A stretch of 64,000 nt of DNA from Mucilaginibacter yixingensis (GCF_041080815.1 NZ_CP160205.1:1240001-1304000); one strand, 5' to 3'; counted from the first letter of the stretch, positions 32,801 to 42,763 are shown. Numbers and translations: made by a program. The notes: generated by a model not told the origin, from the letters alone.

Positions 32801-35800
32801 CAGGGGCGGCAACGCCCGCGCGGTTATTGGTTTAAATGAACCGGTAGACGTGCTGCTGGAAAAGATCAGCAATAGCAAGCTGGTGTCAAGCCAATGGATC
32901 CATGCCGCACGTGCTAAAGAAGTAAGCGTGCCTATCTTACAAGCCGATACAAATGTGCAGGTACAACTTACCATGGTGTTGCATAACCGGCTTTATACCA
33001 GCACACAGTGGATTAACATCCCGGCGCCCGATACCCGGTTAAATCTCAAACTGATCAGCTATCGCGATAAACTGCAGCCGGGCGATAAAGAGCAATGGAG
33101 ACTACGGGTGACCGGTCCGGACAGCAGCCGCCAGTCTGCCGAGGTTATGGCCGGGATGTATGATGCCTCGTTGGATGATATTGCCAGTCCTACGCCTTGG
33201 TCGCAGTGGATGCCAACCCATAGTCAGCGTTACTACAGCTGGATGTGGAACAGTAACTTCGCTCAAAATCAGGTTACGCAGCCTTTTAAATACCTGTATC
33301 GTGGTTACACACTTTCGGCCTATGATTATGAACGTCTGGATATGTTTGCCTACAATTACTGGGGCGGCTACAATTATGGTTATTATAATTACCTGCGCAC
33401 CATAAGAAGCAATGCCCGGGTATTACAACGCGACGCAGAGGCAGAGCAGGCGTATAGAAATGCCATGAAGAAAGTAAAAGACGGGCTGGATGTAACCGGT
33501 ACCGTTACTGATAAAAATATTGGCGGCCTGCCCGGGGTAAGCGTAAAAATTAAGGGGACTGATATTGGGGTAACAACCAACAGTAATGGCAATTTCAAGA
33601 TGCGTGTACCGGTTAATGGCGTATTGCAGTTCTCTTTTATTGGTTATGAACAGAAGGAAGTAACTGTTACCAAAGCCGGTCCGGTTAAGATCGAACTGAA
33701 AGCTAGTGCCAACAGTTTGAACGAGGTATCTGTAGTAGGTTATGGAGTGCTAAAGAAAGCAAGTATCACCGGAGCCGTTGCATCTGTTAAGGCCGAAGAG
33801 CTCGGTTCTTTGAATGAGGTTGCTATTCATCAGGCGCTAGAAGGCAAGCTAGCTGGCGTTGCTGGGGCCTCTGGTGACTATAATATCATGATCCGTGGGG
33901 GCGGTTCCATTAGCTCAGATAAAGTTCCGCTTTATGTTGTTGACGGTGTGCCTACGGAGCATGCGCTAGATACCCTTTTACCAGCAGATATTGTTTCTAT
34001 AGATATATTGAAGGATGCGGGAGCTACCGCTATCTACGGCGCAAAGGGAGCTAATGGTGTTGTTATCATCAGTACCAAGAGTGGCAGAAGCAGGCTGATG
34101 GGTGGGCAGGAGATAGCGGTGCGTAAAAACTTTAACGAAACGGTGTTCTTTTACCCGCAACTGCAAACCGACGAACATGGTAACGTACTCATTAACTTTA
34201 CCATGCCCGACGCCTTGACCAGCTGGAAATTCAGAAGCTTTGCCCACACCAAAGACCTGAAGACTGGTTACTTTGAAACCGAGGTAGTTACCCAAAAGCA
34301 ACTGAGCATAACGGCCAACACACCACGCTTTTTACGCGAAGGCGATACCATAACGATTGCTGCCCGACTAGCAAACCTTAACACTGCAGTTATGAAAGGC
34401 AAGGTAACGCTTCAATTGTTCAATGGCGTTAACATGCAGCCTGTAAAACTGCTGCTCAACCCGGCAGAAGCACAGCAGGATTTTAACATAGCACCATCTA
34501 CCAACAAAGCTATATCTTTTAAAATGGCTATTCCGGCTGGTCTTGAAGCGCTTACTTATCGCCTGGTGGCAGATGGTGGTGAATATAGTGATGGCGAAGA
34601 GAACACATTGCCCGTGTTACCAAATCGTATGCTGGTTACCGAGTCCATGCCAATGATGGTGAGGGCTGGTCAAACACGCTCATTCACTATGAATAAATTG
34701 GTGAACAATACCAGCACTACGCTTCAAAACAAAACGCTGACGCTGGAGTACACGCAAAACCCGGTTTGGTATGCCGTGCAAGCGCTGCCATACATGATGG
34801 AGTTTCAGTACGAGTGTTCTGAGCAGTTGTTTAGCCGTTTTTATGCCAATAGCATGGCTGCTGGTTTAGTGAATAAGCAGCCGGCTATTAAACGGGTGTT
34901 TGATCTGTGGAAAGCTACAAACAGCGACGAACTGAAATCAAACCTGGAAAAGAATCAGGAACTGAAAAGTGTACTGCTGGAAGAAACGCCCTGGTTGCGC
35001 GATGCCATAAGCGAGACCGAGCAAAAGCGGCGGATTGCGCTCTTGTTCGACTTGAATAAAATGAGCAGCGAATTAAAGATCAATCTTGATAAGTTAAAAG
35101 ACCGCCAACTGCGCGATGGTGGTTTCCCTTGGTTTGGCGGCACCCAGAGCGACGAATATATCACCAATTATATTGTTGCCGGTATTGGTCAACTACGCCG
35201 CTTGGGGATGGTAGACCATAGTAATGACGAGTTGAATGACATTAGCGGCAAGGCCCGCGATTTTCTAAGCGATAACCTGATCAACACGGCCAGGCGGCAA
35301 AAAGAGAAATCAAATTATTATGACCGCCTGCTTTCGGCATCTGAAATTTATGCATGGTACGCCCTAAGTTATTTTGCTGATGAAAAGCTAAATCCTGAAA
35401 TGCAGGATCTGCTGGCCAGTTATCTTAAGCTGGCCAACGTTCAGTGGCTTGGCAATGGCGTTTACACACAGGCGCTGATGGCGTTAGCCATGCACCGCTT
35501 TGGCCATGACGCAGATGCACAGAAGATCATCCGCTCATTAAAAGAAACAGCACAGCGCAGTGATGACATGGGGATGTACTGGGGTAAAAATCAGTTGGGG
35601 TATTATTGGTATCAATCGCCCATAGAAACCCAAAGCTTGTTGATTGAACTGTTTAGCGAGATGCCGGGTAATGATAAAGAGGTAGGCGAGATGAAGATCT
35701 GGCTGCTGCGCAACAAGCAAACTGCCAACTGGAAAACTACCAAGGCCACGGCTCAGGCTTGTTATGCCTTGCTGCTGAGAGGTGAGGACTGGCTGACAAC

Positions 35801-36446
35801 GGAAGCAAGCTCGACAGTTAAATTGGGCAACCAACCCCTTGCCGAACTAAAACCTGACCTTAAAGCCGACGCCGGTACCGGGTACATTAAGACCACCTGG
35901 AAAGACGGCGATGTTAAGCCTGCCCTGGGTAATGTGAGCGTAAGCAACACCGGTAAAACCATTAGCTGGGGGGCTTTGCACTGGCAGTATTTGGAAAATC
36001 TGGACAAGATCACGCCTTCAAGCACCGATATCCATCTGGAGCGTAAATACTTTGTGGTTAAACAAACAGATCGTGGCGAAATATTGACTGCTGTTGATGC
36101 CGCGCATCCGCCTAAAACGGGCGATCTGCTCAAGGTGGTGGTTTACCTCAAAGCCGGTCGCGATTTTGAATATGTGCAGCTGAAAGATATGCGCCCCGCC
36201 GGTACCGAGCCGGTTGATGCGTTGTCTGGCTATAAATTTCAGGACGGCCTTTGGTATTATCAGGTAACCAAAGATGTGGCTACCAATTTCTTTATCAGTC
36301 GCCTTAATAAAGGTAATTATGTGTTTGAGTACCGCTTGAGGGTGGCCCAACCGGGTAATTTCTCAACAGGTATCAGCACTGTGCAATGTATGTACGCGCC
36401 AGAGTTTAATGCACACTCAGAAGGTACCCGGATGACGATCAGATAA
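29880..36446 (+). CDS. Alpha-2-macroglobulin-family protein with inserted SusC-like plug
   Basis: 2188 residues with a signal peptide (FILLFLLPGLGHAQ). The A2M part includes the MG-type segment LFTDRQIYRPGQTVYFKG (about residue 600) and the thioester motif ECSEQ (Cys about residue 1646) in the alpha-helical domain, so it can probably trap proteases or peptides covalently. Between about residues 1200 and 1405 lies a carboxypeptidase-D-like domain and a TonB-receptor plug (VSVVGYGVLKKASITGAVASV ... ATAIYGAKGANGVVIISTKSG) copied from SusC proteins but without a barrel. The start at 29880 is preferred over 29832 because the signal peptide begins there. Confidence 0.88.
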   Translation: MKSFNQHRRLKNSLFILLFLLPGLGHAQTARQIEKRIDSLVNLGLPKSALEQVNLLDQLGHKTGNTPVKIKAAIYRMTLQSYLDENSIVGIIDTLKANIRTSVYPAKPVLQSILGAMYFVYYRENRWKFAGRSQLEKPSNDFREWDLKTIINQTDQTFRSSLQDAALEQRTPVGILDGVLDGDENTRPLRPSLYDLLAQRALDFYLDPEPALPKPKLPFSLDDPRFFADSKTFAGLGLKTSDTLSTFYTGVKLLQQLTLFHLNRHNDAALIDVDIKRLAFMQQQSHLLNKDSLYATALRGLVAQADRQHTTGAYNADPLLELAKYYHQKNNNVQARNYCNQVLSQAPNSHAGRNAQSLISDIGQKTLTANFENTSLPNQLILALINYRNVKTINYRIYRLNAAQRDAYTQIEHGSPVVVKKWIDNNLQATQPTLNGSAFLPDLHDYQPHHTEIKIDGMPAGNYLCIMADSAAAGDSTLITHAPLKVSRLSYVTRSVANGQEVIVTDRETGAPLKNVLTQLNVKSSNWHSNGYIYLDTIAAAHTDAQGRHLFPWQISGTAIVTLAMKGDTLIGENYYATSLNAPDDEDDDPEERTVLFTDRQIYRPGQTVYFKGMQLKVFKHHNEIVPNYAEDVELKDANRKVLSKLELHTNEFGTFSGNFTLPQALLNGQTSIETGNGSIQFRVEEYKRPTFKAEFLPVTESYKLKDSIKVKGRVEAFSGYGLSQARVACHITRTLTIPGLYYYPQGYTQQEIKTDTLVTDNQGAFEIRFKEDDANLTETKAIYNYNLSVDVTDAAGETHSASTQVKVGNNNISLHAGLSAQILATDTARIPASISNLNGQPQKGTLRVQVYALQNPERLFKTRNWAVPDALALTRDEYHRYFPGYTYKNEADPASWAQREQISDTTLQVAGINNYFRLNALKKQLSGTYLILLSGRNEKGDTVSNRSYVQLISADARPQQLSNWQLPFTERVARGGNARAVIGLNEPVDVLLEKISNSKLVSSQWIHAARAKEVSVPILQADTNVQVQLTMVLHNRLYTSTQWINIPAPDTRLNLKLISYRDKLQPGDKEQWRLRVTGPDSSRQSAEVMAGMYDASLDDIASPTPWSQWMPTHSQRYYSWMWNSNFAQNQVTQPFKYLYRGYTLSAYDYERLDMFAYNYWGGYNYGYYNYLRTIRSNARVLQRDAEAEQAYRNAMKKVKDGLDVTGTVTDKNIGGLPGVSVKIKGTDIGVTTNSNGNFKMRVPVNGVLQFSFIGYEQKEVTVTKAGPVKIELKASANSLNEVSVVGYGVLKKASITGAVASVKAEELGSLNEVAIHQALEGKLAGVAGASGDYNIMIRGGGSISSDKVPLYVVDGVPTEHALDTLLPADIVSIDILKDAGATAIYGAKGANGVVIISTKSGRSRLMGGQEIAVRKNFNETVFFYPQLQTDEHGNVLINFTMPDALTSWKFRSFAHTKDLKTGYFETEVVTQKQLSITANTPRFLREGDTITIAARLANLNTAVMKGKVTLQLFNGVNMQPVKLLLNPAEAQQDFNIAPSTNKAISFKMAIPAGLEALTYRLVADGGEYSDGEENTLPVLPNRMLVTESMPMMVRAGQTRSFTMNKLVNNTSTTLQNKTLTLEYTQNPVWYAVQALPYMMEFQYECSEQLFSRFYANSMAAGLVNKQPAIKRVFDLWKATNSDELKSNLEKNQELKSVLLEETPWLRDAISETEQKRRIALLFDLNKMSSELKINLDKLKDRQLRDGGFPWFGGTQSDEYITNYIVAGIGQLRRLGMVDHSNDELNDISGKARDFLSDNLINTARRQKEKSNYYDRLLSASEIYAWYALSYFADEKLNPEMQDLLASYLKLANVQWLGNGVYTQALMALAMHRFGHDADAQKIIRSLKETAQRSDDMGMYWGKNQLGYYWYQSPIETQSLLIELFSEMPGNDKEVGEMKIWLLRNKQTANWKTTKATAQACYALLLRGEDWLTTEASSTVKLGNQPLAELKPDLKADAGTGYIKTTWKDGDVKPALGNVSVSNTGKTISWGALHWQYLENLDKITPSSTDIHLERKYFVVKQTDRGEILTAVDAAHPPKTGDLLKVVVYLKAGRDFEYVQLKDMRPAGTEPVDALSGYKFQDGLWYYQVTKDVATNFFISRLNKGNYVFEYRLRVAQPGNFSTGISTVQCMYAPEFNAHSEGTRMTIR

Positions 36447-36498
36447 GTTGAAAATAATGAAGCGGCCGGCCGTTTGCAGTTCTATGGGTAGGGGTGAT

Positions 36499-37287
36499 TT
36501 ACAAACTTGCCAGAAACTCAGACGGCCGCATATTCATCACCTGCTGAAAGGTTGCGCTAAAGGCCGATAAACTTTGATAGCCGGTTTCATAAGCAATCTC
36601 CGTTAAATTAGAGCCCGTGTGCAGCATCATTTCGGTGCCTTTTATAATGCGGCGTTGCTTTAGGTATTGCAGAAAAGAGATGCTCAGTTCTGCCTGGAAA
36701 AGGCGCGACAGCGAGCGGTCGCTCATATTAAAATGTTCGGCAACGCTGGTCAGGGTAATTGGCTGGGCAATATGATTGGTAATATAATCTATAACCGGGC
36801 GCATGCGCGTGTTGGTGGTAGTGGGTACAATAAACGGCAGCGCAATCTGACTCACCCTTGGCAACATGTTTTTTAAGGTGATGAGAAACTGATATTCGGC
36901 GGTGTCGCGGGCGGGCTCGGCGTCAAAATCGCCGGTATAGATAATCATTTCATGCAGCAGGCGATTGATGGGATAGATGCCGGTTTTGTTGTAAAACGGG
37001 GCCTGGTCATCTTTATGCATCGAAAAATAGATGTTGCGAATGGCCGTGGCCGCAAATCGCACCTCCAGCCGGTGCACCACGCCGCCCGGTAGCCAGATAT
37101 AATGGCGGGCCGGGATAACATAAGTTTTGGCCTCGAGATGAATGTAAGCAATTCCCCCCTCCACATAAGTTAACTGCCCTTTGATATGCTGATGCATCGG
37201 AAGCTTCCTTTCTTTTCTTTCATGTAAAACATACACCGTTTCCGGATGGCGATCGATCAAATCTAAGGAGCTGGTATCAACTTGCAT
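36499..37287 (-). CDS. AraC-family transcriptional regulator
   Basis: 262 residues: an N-terminal cupin-like sensor (HQHIKGQLTYVEGGIAYIHLE, HYIWLPGGVVHRL) and two C-terminal helix-turn-helix motifs (SVAEHFNMSDRSLSRLFQAE and LTEIAYETGYQSLSAFSATFQQVMNMRPSEF). It is divergent from the TolC-HlyD-MFS genes and is therefore their likely regulator. The inducer is unknown. Confidence 0.92.
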   Translation of the reverse strand: MQVDTSSLDLIDRHPETVYVLHERKERKLPMHQHIKGQLTYVEGGIAYIHLEAKTYVIPARHYIWLPGGVVHRLEVRFAATAIRNIYFSMHKDDQAPFYNKTGIYPINRLLHEMIIYTGDFDAEPARDTAEYQFLITLKNMLPRVSQIALPFIVPTTTNTRMRPVIDYITNHIAQPITLTSVAEHFNMSDRSLSRLFQAELSISFLQYLKQRRIIKGTEMMLHTGSNLTEIAYETGYQSLSAFSATFQQVMNMRPSEFLASL

Positions 37288-37366
37288 GTGCTTTGTCTGG
37301 ATTCATCTAATTAATGGCAAGTTACATCAAATTTAACATTGTGCCAAAGCCGAACTTTGTATCATA

Positions 37367-38698
37367 ATGAAAAAGAGATGTATTTATACCGTAACAGCCG
37401 CCCTGCTGCTGATCTTTTATAAGCCAGCTTCAGCGCAAAACACTGGCGGCCAACTGCAACACCTCAGTCTTGATGAAGTGTGGGCAAAAGCCGTAACCTA
37501 CAACAAACAGCTGCATGTTAAAAAGCAGGAAGTTGAAAGCGGCAAAGAAGAAATAAAAGACGCCATGGCAGAACGCCTGCCCGAAGTGCAGGTAGGCGGC
37601 GATTATGCCCGTGTAAGCAACATGCCCATTTTTGAGAATGGCCTGCTGCACACCCCATCTCAATACCCGGTACTGCACTCCACCTACGGGTTGGACGGCG
37701 ATGCATATCTGAATATTTACAACGGCAATAAAACCAACCTGCACATAGCCCAAAAGCAAACGCTTGAGGCCGAAAAGCAGATACAGGTAGCCCAAACCCA
37801 GTCGCAGGTTAAGCTGCTGGCCGCCGTGCATTATCTGGAACTGCAAAAAGGTCTGATGTTTAAGCAATTGTTGCTGAGCGACATTGCGGCCCAGCAAAAA
37901 CAGCTGGATAAAATTGAACAATTGCGCAAAAACGGTGTGGTGCTTAAAAGCGATGTTTTGCGTGCCCAGCTGCAACTATCGCGTCAGCAACTGTCGGTTA
38001 CTACTATTGATAATGATATTGCCATTGCCCGCCAGCAACTGGCCGTTACCATGAGCGAGCCTGATGATTTTGCCGTGCAGCCGGATAGTACCTCCTTAGC
38101 TGATTCAGCCGGTGTAAAAACCTATAATGAACTGCTGGCCGATGCTTATCATCATGCTTTTGCGGGTAAGATATCAGAGCAGGAAACACAGTTAAAAGCA
38201 CTGCAGCTAAAAGATGTTAAAGGTAGCAATATGCCTAAGGTTGGCTTGTTTGCCACGTATTCGGTAAGCTATCCGCAGATTATGTTCTATCCTTATTCGC
38301 CTTATCTGTATGGTTTTGGTTTGGCCGGTGTTAAGGCTTCGTTTTCAATATCCGGTTTGTATACTAACCGGCACAAGATCAAGGCCGCCCAAATTGAACT
38401 GCAAAAACAGGAGACCGAGCACGAGGATATGCTGGACGGTATTCGGCTCAGTGTAAACAATGCTTACCTGCGCTTGCAAGAGGCGCGTCACCGGGTTGAG
38501 GTGGCTAAAGTGAATGTAAAGCAGGCCGAAGAAAACTCGCGCATTGTTAACAATACCTATTTCAATCAAACATCACTCATTACCGATTTGCTCGATGCCA
38601 ACAACACCCTGCTGCAAACCCGGTTTGAACTTACCGCCGCGCAGATTGGCGAGCAGGTACAATACTATCAATTACAAAACGCTATAGGAGATTTATAA
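37367..38698 (+). CDS. TolC-family outer-membrane efflux protein
   Basis: 443 residues with a signal peptide ending at SASA; two repeated helical halves with the TolC pattern (LSLDEVWAKAVTYNKQLHVKKQEVESGKEEIKDAMAERLPEV and the C-terminal EARHRVEVAKVNVKQAEENSRIVNNTYFNQTSLITDLLDANNTLLQ). First gene of a three-gene tripartite efflux operon; the adaptor gene starts one base after its stop. Confidence 0.92.
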   Translation: MKKRCIYTVTAALLLIFYKPASAQNTGGQLQHLSLDEVWAKAVTYNKQLHVKKQEVESGKEEIKDAMAERLPEVQVGGDYARVSNMPIFENGLLHTPSQYPVLHSTYGLDGDAYLNIYNGNKTNLHIAQKQTLEAEKQIQVAQTQSQVKLLAAVHYLELQKGLMFKQLLLSDIAAQQKQLDKIEQLRKNGVVLKSDVLRAQLQLSRQQLSVTTIDNDIAIARQQLAVTMSEPDDFAVQPDSTSLADSAGVKTYNELLADAYHHAFAGKISEQETQLKALQLKDVKGSNMPKVGLFATYSVSYPQIMFYPYSPYLYGFGLAGVKASFSISGLYTNRHKIKAAQIELQKQETEHEDMLDGIRLSVNNAYLRLQEARHRVEVAKVNVKQAEENSRIVNNTYFNQTSLITDLLDANNTLLQTRFELTAAQIGEQVQYYQLQNAIGDL

Positions 38699-38699
38699 G

Positions 38700-39761
38700 A
38701 TGACAACCGCCGAAATTACCAAAACAGATAAACTGATAACGCGTATCTCTGCAGGTATCGCCCTGCTGCTGTTAGTAGCATTGGCCTGCTGGGGAGTAAG
38801 TTATTTGTATGAAACATCGCACGCTGAGGATACCAACGATGCGCAGGTGCAGGAATATATTAACCCCGTAACCTCAAGAGTAGGGGGCTACATTACCAAG
38901 ATTTATTATGATGAAAACCAGGACGTAAAAAAAGGCGACACCCTGTTGGTGATTGATAACCGCGAGTATTTGTTACAACAGGAAGAATCGGAATCGGCAC
39001 TGACCAATGCAAAGGCCCAGTTGAATGTGTTGGGCAGTAACCAGCAAACCACCGAGCGCCTGGCCGCCGTAACCCGCAGTTCTATTGAGGCTGCCAAAGC
39101 CAGACTGGTTAACAAGCAGCAGGAATATGATCGTTACAAAAAACTGTTTGATGCCGAGTCTGCCACCCGTCAGCAATTAGAAAATGTGGAAGCGGCGCTG
39201 GCCGTGGCCCGTTCTGATTATGATGCGGCGCAGGAGAATTACCAGTCGTCGTTATCAAAAATAAATGATGTGTCCGCTCAACGCGCAGTGTTAAGCGCCG
39301 AGATCAAAAGACGCGAAGCACTGGTAAGCCGGAGCAGTCTGGATTTGGATTACACCGTTATCAGAGCGCCTTATGACGGCAAAATGGGGCGCCGCACGGT
39401 ACAAGAAGGGCAATCTATCCAGGCCGGACAAACACTGGCCTTTATTGTCGATAAAACTTCGGGCAAATGGGTGGTGGCTAACTTTAAAGAAACACAGCTA
39501 AAAGATATGCAGGAAGGCGACCTGGCCGAAGTTAGTGCCGATGCCTATCCCGGTAAAAAGTTTCAGGGTAAGATAGTTTCCATCTCTGGCGCTACCGGTT
39601 CCAGCTTTTCACTGCTGCCGCCAGATAACAGCTCGGGCAACTTTGTAAAGATTGTTCAGCGTGTACCGGTGCGCATCCGCTTAACACAGCAAAGCAGTGA
39701 GATTGCCCCACTACGTGCAGGGATGAATGTTAACGTTTCTATTGCCAAACATCATGACTAA
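38700..39761 (+). CDS. HlyD/EmrA-family periplasmic adaptor
   Basis: 353 residues with one N-terminal membrane span (AGIALLLLVALACWGVSYLY), the lipoyl-like halves (NPVTSRVGGYITKIYYDENQDVKKGDTLLVIDNREY and YTVIRAPYDGKMGRRTVQEGQSIQAGQ), a central coiled coil rich in Gln and Glu, and a beta-barrel end. It links the TolC-like channel to the MFS pump. Its last 8 bases overlap the MFS start. Confidence 0.93.
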   Translation: MTTAEITKTDKLITRISAGIALLLLVALACWGVSYLYETSHAEDTNDAQVQEYINPVTSRVGGYITKIYYDENQDVKKGDTLLVIDNREYLLQQEESESALTNAKAQLNVLGSNQQTTERLAAVTRSSIEAAKARLVNKQQEYDRYKKLFDAESATRQQLENVEAALAVARSDYDAAQENYQSSLSKINDVSAQRAVLSAEIKRREALVSRSSLDLDYTVIRAPYDGKMGRRTVQEGQSIQAGQTLAFIVDKTSGKWVVANFKETQLKDMQEGDLAEVSADAYPGKKFQGKIVSISGATGSSFSLLPPDNSSGNFVKIVQRVPVRIRLTQQSSEIAPLRAGMNVNVSIAKHHD

Positions 39762-41355
39762 CGCAGTTGACCAGCCGGTATTTAAATCGTGGGTGCCCGA
39801 GTGGGGCATCCGCATTATCATTTTCCTGGTGATGTTGCCGTCGCTGGGGCTGTTTGGCCTGTCTATGGCCAACAGCACCGCAGCGGCGGGCTTTTATGGC
39901 ATTGAACCGCCCGATGTGCAATTTACCATGATTGTGTTTTACGCGGCCGTAGCCAGCTTTTACAGTTTTGAAACCAGGCTGTTTAGTTATATCGATATCA
40001 AAAATTACCTGATACTGAGCACCGGACTGGAGCTGATAACCTCCTACGTTTGTTATGCCACCAAAGATCCTATAGTACTAACCATTTTCCGGTTTTTGCA
40101 GGGCCTGGGGAGTTGTGCGGCTACCAGTATTTGTATTACGCTGATATTTAATCGCCTGCAAACAGAACGCGCACGAGAGATTGGTTACTCGGTGTTTTAC
40201 TGTATCCTGCTCATTATATCGCAGCTGACTACGTTAGTAACAGCCCCAATGCTGGATGCGGTTGATTACAGCGCATTGTATAAAGGTATTATTTACCTGT
40301 ACCTGCCCGGCTCTATGTTGCTCTACCTGGTACTTAATAACGTGAGGTTAGAAAAGCGCATGCCGCTGTATCAGTTAGATTGGGCCAGCTTTGTGCTTTA
40401 TGCCGCGGCTATCTGTTTGCTGGGCTTCGTTCTCATTTACGGTCAGCAATACTACTGGTTTGCCGATGCGCGTATTACCGGGGCGGCAATTGCTTCTGCA
40501 TTGTTGTTTGCGTTGTATGGCTTGCGCCAGCGTTCTTTAAAACGACCGTACCTGTCGTTCAAGGTATTTAAATACCGCAACTATTGTACGGGGGCTTTGC
40601 TGCTGTTTGTGTTATACCTGTGTCGAGGATCATTAAATGTAACCAGTCTTTTTTTTACCGCTGTGCTGGGGCTTGATCCATTGCATTTGGGTATAGTGCT
40701 AATGGCCAATATGGCTGGAATTATTGTTGGTGTGATGATCTCTTCAAGGATGACACTGACGAAACGCCCCATGAGGTGGATCACGCTATCAGGATTTCTG
40801 TTAATGCTGATATTTCATGTGTGGATGACGCAGATGTTTACCGTTCAGGCTAATCTTGATGAATTTATTGTTCCGCTGATGCTGCATGGCCTGGGAGCAG
40901 GATTACTAATGGTACCTGTGATCTTATTTATGATATCTGCCGTGCCGCCGGCCTTAGGTAAATCTGCTTCGGGCATGGGTGTGTTGGTGCGTTTTTGCGG
41001 TTTTTGCTCAAGCCTGGCCTGTATCAATTACTTTGCAGATCACAGCAAAACCCAGCACTATACGCGCTTTTTGCAAAATTTAACTACAGATAATGTATTA
41101 TGGGGGCAGCGCACCGCTGCGTATGCTGGTGCGTTGCAATCAAAAGGATTATCTAACGATGCTGCTGCAAAGGCCGCAAACGGTTTGGTTGCAAAGGGCA
41201 TGAGCACCCAATTGCAGATCCGTTTTTCTATGGAGTATTACCAGTGGATAGCTGTGATATTGGTTATCCTGCTGATTTTTATTGCCTTGTATCCATACTT
41301 CAAAAAAACACTTATCAATACGGGTAATAATGCGCCGTCTGCAGTAGGGGGATAA
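39754..41355 (+). CDS. MFS efflux transporter (EmrB-like)
   Basis: 533 residues with about 14 predicted membrane segments, as in DHA2 drug exporters. The start is placed at ATG 39754, inside the adaptor's end (ATGACTAA overlap). Together with the TolC and HlyD genes it forms a complete EmrAB-TolC type pump probably exporting hydrophobic compounds. Substrate unknown. Confidence 0.9.
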   Translation: MTNAVDQPVFKSWVPEWGIRIIIFLVMLPSLGLFGLSMANSTAAAGFYGIEPPDVQFTMIVFYAAVASFYSFETRLFSYIDIKNYLILSTGLELITSYVCYATKDPIVLTIFRFLQGLGSCAATSICITLIFNRLQTERAREIGYSVFYCILLIISQLTTLVTAPMLDAVDYSALYKGIIYLYLPGSMLLYLVLNNVRLEKRMPLYQLDWASFVLYAAAICLLGFVLIYGQQYYWFADARITGAAIASALLFALYGLRQRSLKRPYLSFKVFKYRNYCTGALLLFVLYLCRGSLNVTSLFFTAVLGLDPLHLGIVLMANMAGIIVGVMISSRMTLTKRPMRWITLSGFLLMLIFHVWMTQMFTVQANLDEFIVPLMLHGLGAGLLMVPVILFMISAVPPALGKSASGMGVLVRFCGFCSSLACINYFADHSKTQHYTRFLQNLTTDNVLWGQRTAAYAGALQSKGLSNDAAAKAANGLVAKGMSTQLQIRFSMEYYQWIAVILVILLIFIALYPYFKKTLINTGNNAPSAVGG

Positions 41356-41373
41356 TGGAGTTTGGCTGATTAA

Positions 41374-41412
41374 CAGAAAGCCTCTTAGTTTGCTAAGAGG
41401 CTTTCTGTTTTG
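41374..41412 (+). terminator. Terminator of the efflux operon
   Basis: Perfect 15-bp stem CAGAAAGCCTCTTAG/CTAAGAGGCTTTCTG, 4-base loop, T-rich tail. Confidence 0.92.
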
Positions 41413-41494
41413 AGTGAAATTCGATAAATCTGCTTTCCCAAATTTTTTTTACCTTCGCGGCCCTGAAAATTTTTATCTCTAAATCCACGCGGGC

Positions 41495-42763
41495 ATGAAG
41501 CAGTTTTTATATGGAATTGATTTTGGGACAACCAACTCTGCAATAGTTATTTATGACGAAGAGGCGGGACAGATCTTTGATAAGATTATTATCCCTTCTC
41601 TCATCTATTTCTACGCCAATCCAGAAAAGGGGAGCGAGAAGACCTATGTTGTTGGCGAAGAAGCTGTTGCTGCTTATTTAAGTGATGGCATGCAGGGGCG
41701 TTTCATTAAATCGGTTAAGCAAATACTGTCCAGAAGCAGTTTTACAGAAACGCGCATTCAGGGTAAAAAATATACCGCGTCTGACCTGGTAGCGGTGATT
41801 CTGAAGGAATTGAAATTTCGTGCAGATACCTTAACAGGGCAAGACGGCCAAAAGGCGGTAATTGGCCGCCCCGTATTTTTTGATGATGACGATGTACAGA
41901 AAGATACCCTGGCACAAACCCGCCTGCAAAAAGCGGCAGATCTTGCCGGTTTTACTCAGGTCCGCTTTCAGTACGAGCCTATTGGCGCTGCTTTTGCCTA
42001 CGAGCGGAATTTGCAAAGCAAAGAAAACGTGTTGGTAGCCGATTTAGGTGGTGGTACAACGGATTTTACCTACCTGACACTCGATCCTCAAAAGGCTGGC
42101 AGCAAAGACCGTAAGAGTGATATGATGGCCAGTGGGGGTATTTATATTGGCGGCGATAGTTTTGACTCGGCTTTTATGTGGGAAAAAGGTACCCCTTACT
42201 TTGGCAGGGATGTGCAGTATCAGGCCGGCGGTGGTAAGTATTTGACAGTACCAAAATCGCTGTTTGCCAACATCTGTACCTGGGAGAAAATGAACTTTTT
42301 GAACGGTCAGCGGGTGAAGAAGGAGATGGATGATTACTATTATTTCTCGGGTAAAGACCGCACATTTAAAAACTTGATTACGCTGGTAGAGAATAACCTG
42401 GGGTACTCGGTTTTTCAGTCGATAGAGAAAACAAAAATTGCACTTTCGGGCACAGATAGTACTGTGTTCAACTACAAGCACGATGATATCAGCATCAGCG
42501 AAGAAATATCACTGCCCGAATATGAGCAGATCATAGCTAAAGATGTTGCCCGTATAACAGCATACCTGCAACGTTTTCTGGCGGAGAACAATATAGCCCC
42601 ATCTACCATCGATACCATCTTTTTAACCGGTGGTACGTCTATGGTTCGTGGTATCCAGCGTTTGTTTCAAGATCAGTTTCCGCACGTTAACCTGCGCTCT
42701 GGCGATAATTTTAATAGTGTGGCCATTGGCCTAGCGTATAGCGGCTATCTTTTTGAAAATTAA
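41495..42763 (+). CDS. Hsp70-like ATPase without substrate domain (YegD type)
   Basis: 422 residues. The actin-like fold motifs are phosphate 1 YGIDFGTTNSAI, the FEPIGAA-like QYEPIGAAFAYE, phosphate 2 VLVADLGGGTTDFTYL, and adenosine FLTGGTSMVRGIQ. The protein ends with the nucleotide-binding domain, lacking the peptide-binding domain of DnaK, as in YegD. Role unknown. A promoter-like TACCTTCG lies just upstream (about 41450). Confidence 0.9.
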   Translation: MKQFLYGIDFGTTNSAIVIYDEEAGQIFDKIIIPSLIYFYANPEKGSEKTYVVGEEAVAAYLSDGMQGRFIKSVKQILSRSSFTETRIQGKKYTASDLVAVILKELKFRADTLTGQDGQKAVIGRPVFFDDDDVQKDTLAQTRLQKAADLAGFTQVRFQYEPIGAAFAYERNLQSKENVLVADLGGGTTDFTYLTLDPQKAGSKDRKSDMMASGGIYIGGDSFDSAFMWEKGTPYFGRDVQYQAGGGKYLTVPKSLFANICTWEKMNFLNGQRVKKEMDDYYYFSGKDRTFKNLITLVENNLGYSVFQSIEKTKIALSGTDSTVFNYKHDDISISEEISLPEYEQIIAKDVARITAYLQRFLAENNIAPSTIDTIFLTGGTSMVRGIQRLFQDQFPHVNLRSGDNFNSVAIGLAYSGYLFEN

